Below, piece after piece: positions 59,539-64,000 of a DNA stretch of 64,000 bases. Numbering within the stretch: the stretch's first letter is position 1; each line of letters begins with the position of its first letter. Made by a program: the position numbers and the translations under genes. The notes beneath the pieces are model-generated. The model was given only the letters and a program-made list of their open reading frames with translations. It was not told the DNA's origin and searched no databases. This DNA is from Ustulina deusta (taxonomy: Eukaryota > Ascomycota > Sordariomycetes > Xylariales > Xylariaceae): positions 1,674,001-1,738,000 of the forward strand of contig JAJNNX010000003.1 of NCBI GenBank assembly GCA_023159155.1. The letters run 5' to 3'.

Positions 59539-61269
59539 GATGAAGAAAAAAAGCCCGGCGACGGCGGGAATGGTGATAGGAGTGATGAGAAAATGGCAGA
59601 TACCTACCTGCCTCTATAGGGGAGTCAGGAGGAAACTAAGCTTGAAGGTGCTTAAGTAATACTAGGTAGAGTAACCTAGCCAGATACCAGAGCGCGACGT
59701 GATCGACACTGTACAACAATTACAAGTGTTAGGTACTGTAAGGTTCCACTACATACAGCGTGCCTACCCCATATAATACTACTTAAGTACAGTGCGCATT
59801 ATCATCATCACCAAGTGCTTTGCTACCCCATAACTGTGTAAATACAAATCGCACTGTTCTTCTTGGCATCTTTCGTGAACCCCAGCTCAAACACTTGCAG
59901 TCGTACTTGTACTCGCCTACAATTGACCTGAACAACCTTGGAATGGTAAGAAAGATATGCAGCATCTGCCTTATCAACGTCTAGGTACCACTTTACCTAG
60001 GTTTTTTTATTCAAGGCCAGAGCAGGTGACCATCAAACCGCCTGTAAGCGCGTGGGCAGTTTTAGCACACACCAATCGGCTCATATCATGAATTTTCAAC
60101 TTCATAAGCCAACATGATAAATAAGTATTCGCGTCACATCTTATGGATTTGAATTTCTTATATCCATATTCACCTTCTAGGCTGTAGGTATATGATGATC
60201 TTGTGAGACTTACATCGCTTAGGTCTCGCGTTCTTCGTCTAACCTCCATACATCTCATTCGGTTACCGCTCTCGATTCTCACGAGCCTCGGGTTACTTTC
60301 TTTATATCTAATTCAAAGATTTCGGTCTTCCTAGCCCCTTGTCACCAGCCTGTCGGCGTCCACCCTTCGATAGGGCTCGAAAGTCTCACCCTATCATAAG
60401 GTTCAAGCCAACAACCCTATATTGTCCTATAGCGTCCAAAGCAAGACATATATTTGGAAATAAACCGCTGGGTTTTTGGCCGGGTTGGTACGGCCTAGCG
60501 AAGCATCTCCTCTTTAGTATTCTTACTCAGCGTTCTTAATATCTTTACTCTGCATCGTTAGGTACTGGGGGTTCGATTCCCTCGGTGGCCATCATTATCT
60601 TTTCCCCTTTTCTTTCTCTCACCACCGTTATGCTTTTTAGTTAGTTTTATTACTAGTCGTTCCATCTTTAAAAATAGACCATCTATATGCTACATATATG
60701 TAGACGTAATCGCCGCCCTTTTCGTACTACTTGTTTATTCTTTTTCTGAGACATCGAAATTCCAAGCTTTACTCCACCTCGTTGTCTATACACCTGCCCA
60801 ATTCACGCATTCTCGATAGGGCTGGTGGATTACGAACAGTAGTGCCATTTGATCGTCGAATCACTGCGGGCGGCATCTGTCGATGTGCTCATACTTTTGG
60901 GGAAATATCGCTGGGAATATCTCGTACGTATGCATGGCGGACATCGAGAGATAAGGACCCTTGCTTATATATGCATCTCCCCCACACCCCGATACTTATT
61001 ATGCAAGGTCTTCTGGCATGACCATAACAATCTCAGCAGTTAATGAGACATGCAAGATATGGTGCAAAAGGTAGACGGCAACCATGTAAACTGTGATTGG
61101 CTTACCGGAACAATCTTATCTACGAAATGTTCCCATGATAGCCTATCTTCCGGCCGTACTCGCCCACGAGCGATTCTCTACACTGGTATGTATATAGGAC
61201 CTCGCAAGTCCGGATCTGAGCACAGTGAAACATTGCATAAGTTACTAGGAGACACACCCGTATGTGACG
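59539..61269. other. Divergent intergenic region with a tRNA-like B box
   Basis: No protein gene is recognised. TAGGTA-type words occur near 59660-59735. A pol-III-like A box/B box pair lies at 60491-60580 (listed separately). Frames at 60731-61043 and 61050-61304 lack motifs; the latter overlaps the transporter leader. Confidence 0.5.
60491..60603 (+). other. tRNA-like (pol III) element or SINE/tRNA relic
   Basis: CGGCCTAGCGA (60491-60501) resembles an A box with one mismatch, and GGTTCGATTCC (60570-60580) is a perfect B box. The B box sits in a tRNA-like T arm, GGGGG-TTCGATT-CCCTC, with one G-T wobble. GGTGGCC-A then fits a 3' acceptor strand, and TTTT follows at 60600-60603. A 5' strand complementary to GGTGGCC was not found, nor a clear anticodon arm, so this is not a scorable tRNA. 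A degraded tRNA or tRNA-derived SINE end is the likeliest reading. Confidence 0.4.
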
Positions 61270-63597
61270 ATGCAAGAGCCCGACGACACAAAAATGGCAA
61301 ATAACCCGGAACCCGCGTTGGAGATTACCCATAATGAAAAGCGCGACTTCGAGAAAGGCCACGCCTTGGAGGCTAGCGAGAAAGAGAGTGTTGCCGAGGT
61401 CGATATAGCTGGTGCGTGGTTGGCATCACCAGTATTAGGCATGTTACTGATTATCCGTCAGTGCCGGAGTACTCGGAGGAAGAGTACAAGAAACTCAGAA
61501 GGAAAATCGACCGTTACTTGCTCCCGTTGATGTGGCTTTGCTACGGCATTCAGCAGACCGATAAAACGTCACTTGGGACCCAGGCTACCTTCGGTCTAAG
61601 GGAGGTAAGACATTCCCTGACAAGTGAACGACATATCCATCTATTCGTTTGCGTAGTTACCCCGTCACGAGAGTGTGGATTCACTGACTTCGCTGTTGTG
61701 TGTCGATTAGGATACCGGGCTCGTCGGACAACAGTATCCATGGCTGACTACCATCTTCTACCTAACGTATGTTTTGTTCGAATTCCCATCAAACTTCATC
61801 CTTCAGCGATACTTGATGGGACGGGTGCTGTCGTGCTACATGATCGTTTGGGGCATCGTGGTTCTCAGCATAGGGTTTGCCCAGAACTTCACTCACCTGA
61901 TCACATTGCGTGCGCTTCAGGGGCTGTTTGAAGTGAGCAAGAAATCTCGCCGTTAAATAACGCACTGGGAGACTGAATATCGACTTAGTGCTCTATCTCA
62001 CCGGGTTTTATCCTAATCATAGGATCATGGTAATCTCGCCATAATCACACTGCGAGAATGCGGCTAATGCACCTGGCAAGGTACACCACTCGAGAGCATG
62101 CATCCAGGTCACTTGTCTTCCAGAGCGCCAATGCTGGCTTCGGTATCATTTCGAGCCTGATCCTCTACGGGATTGGGTCTTCGCAATCTTCACACGGTCC
62201 TGAGTTCCAACCGTGGCGTTACATGTCCTACGTGAGTTGGTGGTACGGCCGATCTGAAGATCTAGAACATCGAGTTTTAATGAGTCATGTCTAGTACCTT
62301 GGTGGCCTGACCATCCTCACCGGGACGACGTGCCTTTTCCTCCTCGGAACCCCGTCGGAGGTTCGGTGGCTGTCGCCCGAGGAGAAGAAGATGGCTCATG
62401 CGCGCATCATAGCGAATAACACCGGACACGATAGGACCGGGATAAAGACCTGGAAGTGGAAACAGGCCAGAGAATGCCTAATTGATCCATGCGTGAGTGG
62501 AAAGTCTTGACCTGGTTCAAGTTCGTTTTTTTGCTAAACTTAACTGTATCGCAGTTTTGGTTCGCTGGCATCAATGCCTTCTTGGCGTCCATATCTAATG
62601 GAGGTCTGACAACTTTTAACGCGATCATAAATACTGGATTTGGTTTTAGTGAGTGCTACGCTACACGGGCCTCGACATCGTAGGTCGCACGTCGCGTTAA
62701 CCCTGGAGAAGCCAACCTGCAGTTCATCCTGCTGGATATTCCCCGAAGCCTCATTTCCATCGGTTACTTCGTCATCATCGGCCTTGTCTGTAGCAAGTGG
62801 AAAAACCTGCGCATGTAAGTCCCCTCCGAACCCATAAAACACGGTTCATCGGGGAGATCTTAACGAGAAAAGGTATTTTATGATGTTCTCTGTGATTCCA
62901 CCGTTCATCGGATTCATCATCCTCTCGCTGCTACCGAATGAACCACAGTATAAGTGGACGAAATGGGGCGGGTAAGCCTCCAATACGATGCAACAGGGAT
63001 TAGCACCCGCTGACAAAAGATTCCCCCAGCTATGTCATGACGGTGACTTCTGTGATTTCACTGTTCCTGGCGTGGACGCTGATCCCCTCTAACGTCGCGG
63101 GCCGGACGAAGCGCACGCTGACTTCGTCGTTTACTTTTGTCGGTTACTGCGTCGGCAATATTGTCGGGTCGCAGATCTTCAACTACAAAGATGCCGTAAG
63201 TGTCCCTTGACTAGATGGGTTGTTCCGTTTATACTTGTGGCACCGAGCTCATCATCACTTGCATTTTTAGCCGCGATATATCCCCGGCACGATAGGATGC
63301 GCCGTGGCTTTCGGTCTCGAATTCGTGGTCATTGCCCTGTGGCGCCTCACACTCGTCCTACGTAATCGTCGACGAGATAAGCTGCTACACGAACAAGGGT
63401 TCACGGAAGAAGATAGGATCGGGAAAGCTAAATTGTTGGGTGAGCAGGACTACACTGATTTTGAGAATGTTTATGTAAGTCTACTCCCTCTTTTACTATA
63501 CTCGGTTTTTCTTCATGAATCGATCGGGCGGGGGGTTTTTTTCCTTTCCCCACTCGACATATGTAAGCTGACTGTTTAGTTCCGGTACACAATGTGA
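61270..63597 (+). CDS. MFS transporter, Dal5/Tna1-type anion:cation symporter family
   Basis: A plasma-membrane permease probably importing a small organic anion (allantoate-, nicotinate- or related). Twelve exons keep frame over 526 residues: 61270-61411, 61462-61604, 61711-61932, 61989-62029, 62081-62231, 62295-62492, 62555-62648, 62712-62814, 62873-62971, 63030-63195, 63271-63474, 63580-63597. The start is the ATG at 61270. TM1 follows RKIDRYLLPLMWLCYG, then TDKTSLG, VGQQYPWLTTIFYLTYVLFEFPSNFILQR, MIVWGIVVLSIGFAQNF and LITLRALQGLFE. The loop motif EVRWLSPEEKKMAHARI between TM6 and TM7 and the C-terminal end DFENVYFRYTM are typical of the family. No stops or frame breaks were found. Intron-rich structure explains why no long single frame appears. 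Confidence 0.9.
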
Positions 63598-64000
63598 GGG
63601 GCTGATAGAAGGGGTACTGAGTGTACAAGAAGGCGGACTTGAGTCTGTATCACGGCTCCGGCTTTTGCGACCCTGGCAACTGCACAATCTGGAATCGGGT
63701 CTTAGTGCCGCAGGATATTGATATCTTGGTGCTGTTGTCGTAGCCTGTTTCAACTCTCGGATAATACGATATAGCAGCAATTACCTAGTTAGTCCTGATC
63801 TGGATAGCGAAGAAGACGATTGCGTGATGATAGAAAAATTCGGAACTCTTAAGTGAATGTAGTATCACAAAGGTTAAAGCAGTATAGAGCGTCTACTAAT
63901 TAGCATTATAGGCGTCGCCTTTTTATTAGTCAGATAGTCTCATGCAGTGTAAGCCCAGCACAATCATAATTCTGCGTCAAACTTACTAGGTATTGTGGTT
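63598..64000. other. Right edge, no gene seen
   Basis: The 3' flank of the transporter. No coding sequence is recognised. Confidence 0.6.

Noticed and set aside
1..64000. CRISPR array, phage, bacterial operon or ribosomal RNA
   Set aside because: Nothing of the kind is seen; spliced genes show a eukaryotic nuclear genome.

Overview
This window is nuclear DNA of a filamentous ascomycete (Pezizomycotina, most likely a sordariomycete). Genes are split by short GT-AG introns of about 50-180 nt, often with CTAAC- or CTGAC-like branch sites. The predicted proteins include families typical of these fungi: a TinC/NIMA-interacting-type protein, a C2-domain phosphatidylserine decarboxylase, an ERCC8/CSA orthologue, a TPR/F-box/leucine-rich protein, a hydrolase-NACHT-WD40 NLR and a HET-domain relic. 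I cannot name the species; a xylarialean affinity is only a guess from the gene-sparse layout with many TAGGTA/TACCTA motifs.

Layout. 1-13.5 kb: an unrecognised two-exon gene (-), the CSA/ERCC8 repair WD40 gene (+), an 8-kb stretch without a convincing gene, and a PABPN1/Pab2-type RNA-binding protein (-). 13.5-25 kb: accessory DNA with a small cysteine-rich secreted protein built of two identically spaced four-cysteine modules around a Kex2 site, a cytochrome P450, an amadoriase-type FAD oxidase, and a decayed HET gene. 25.5-32.5 kb: a bacterial-looking KpsF/GutQ sugar-phosphate isomerase, a MARVEL-like four-TM protein and two unrecognised intronless genes. 35-43 kb: a fructosamine-kinase-family gene with one in-frame stop, a CDA-type deaminase with two opposite frameshifts, and an apparently intact 1,554-residue NLR. 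45.4-46.4 kb: a HAD phosphatase. 49-63.6 kb: conserved genes, namely a Psd2-type phosphatidylserine decarboxylase, a TinC-like coiled-coil protein, a TPR/F-box/LRR protein and a 12-exon Dal5/Tna1-type MFS transporter.

How they fit together. Conserved functions (DNA repair, RNA binding, phospholipid synthesis, ubiquitin ligase adaptor, mitosis-related scaffold) flank a centre (about 14-45 kb) of sparse, fast-evolving accessory genes, several of them broken. Two genes, the amadoriase and the fructosamine-kinase homologue, belong to families that act on glycated amines; the first looks intact and the second carries a premature stop. The NLR and the HET relic both belong to allorecognition or immunity-type families. 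All multi-exon models were assembled by eye from splice sites, frame continuity and remembered family consensus, without transcripts or database searches.
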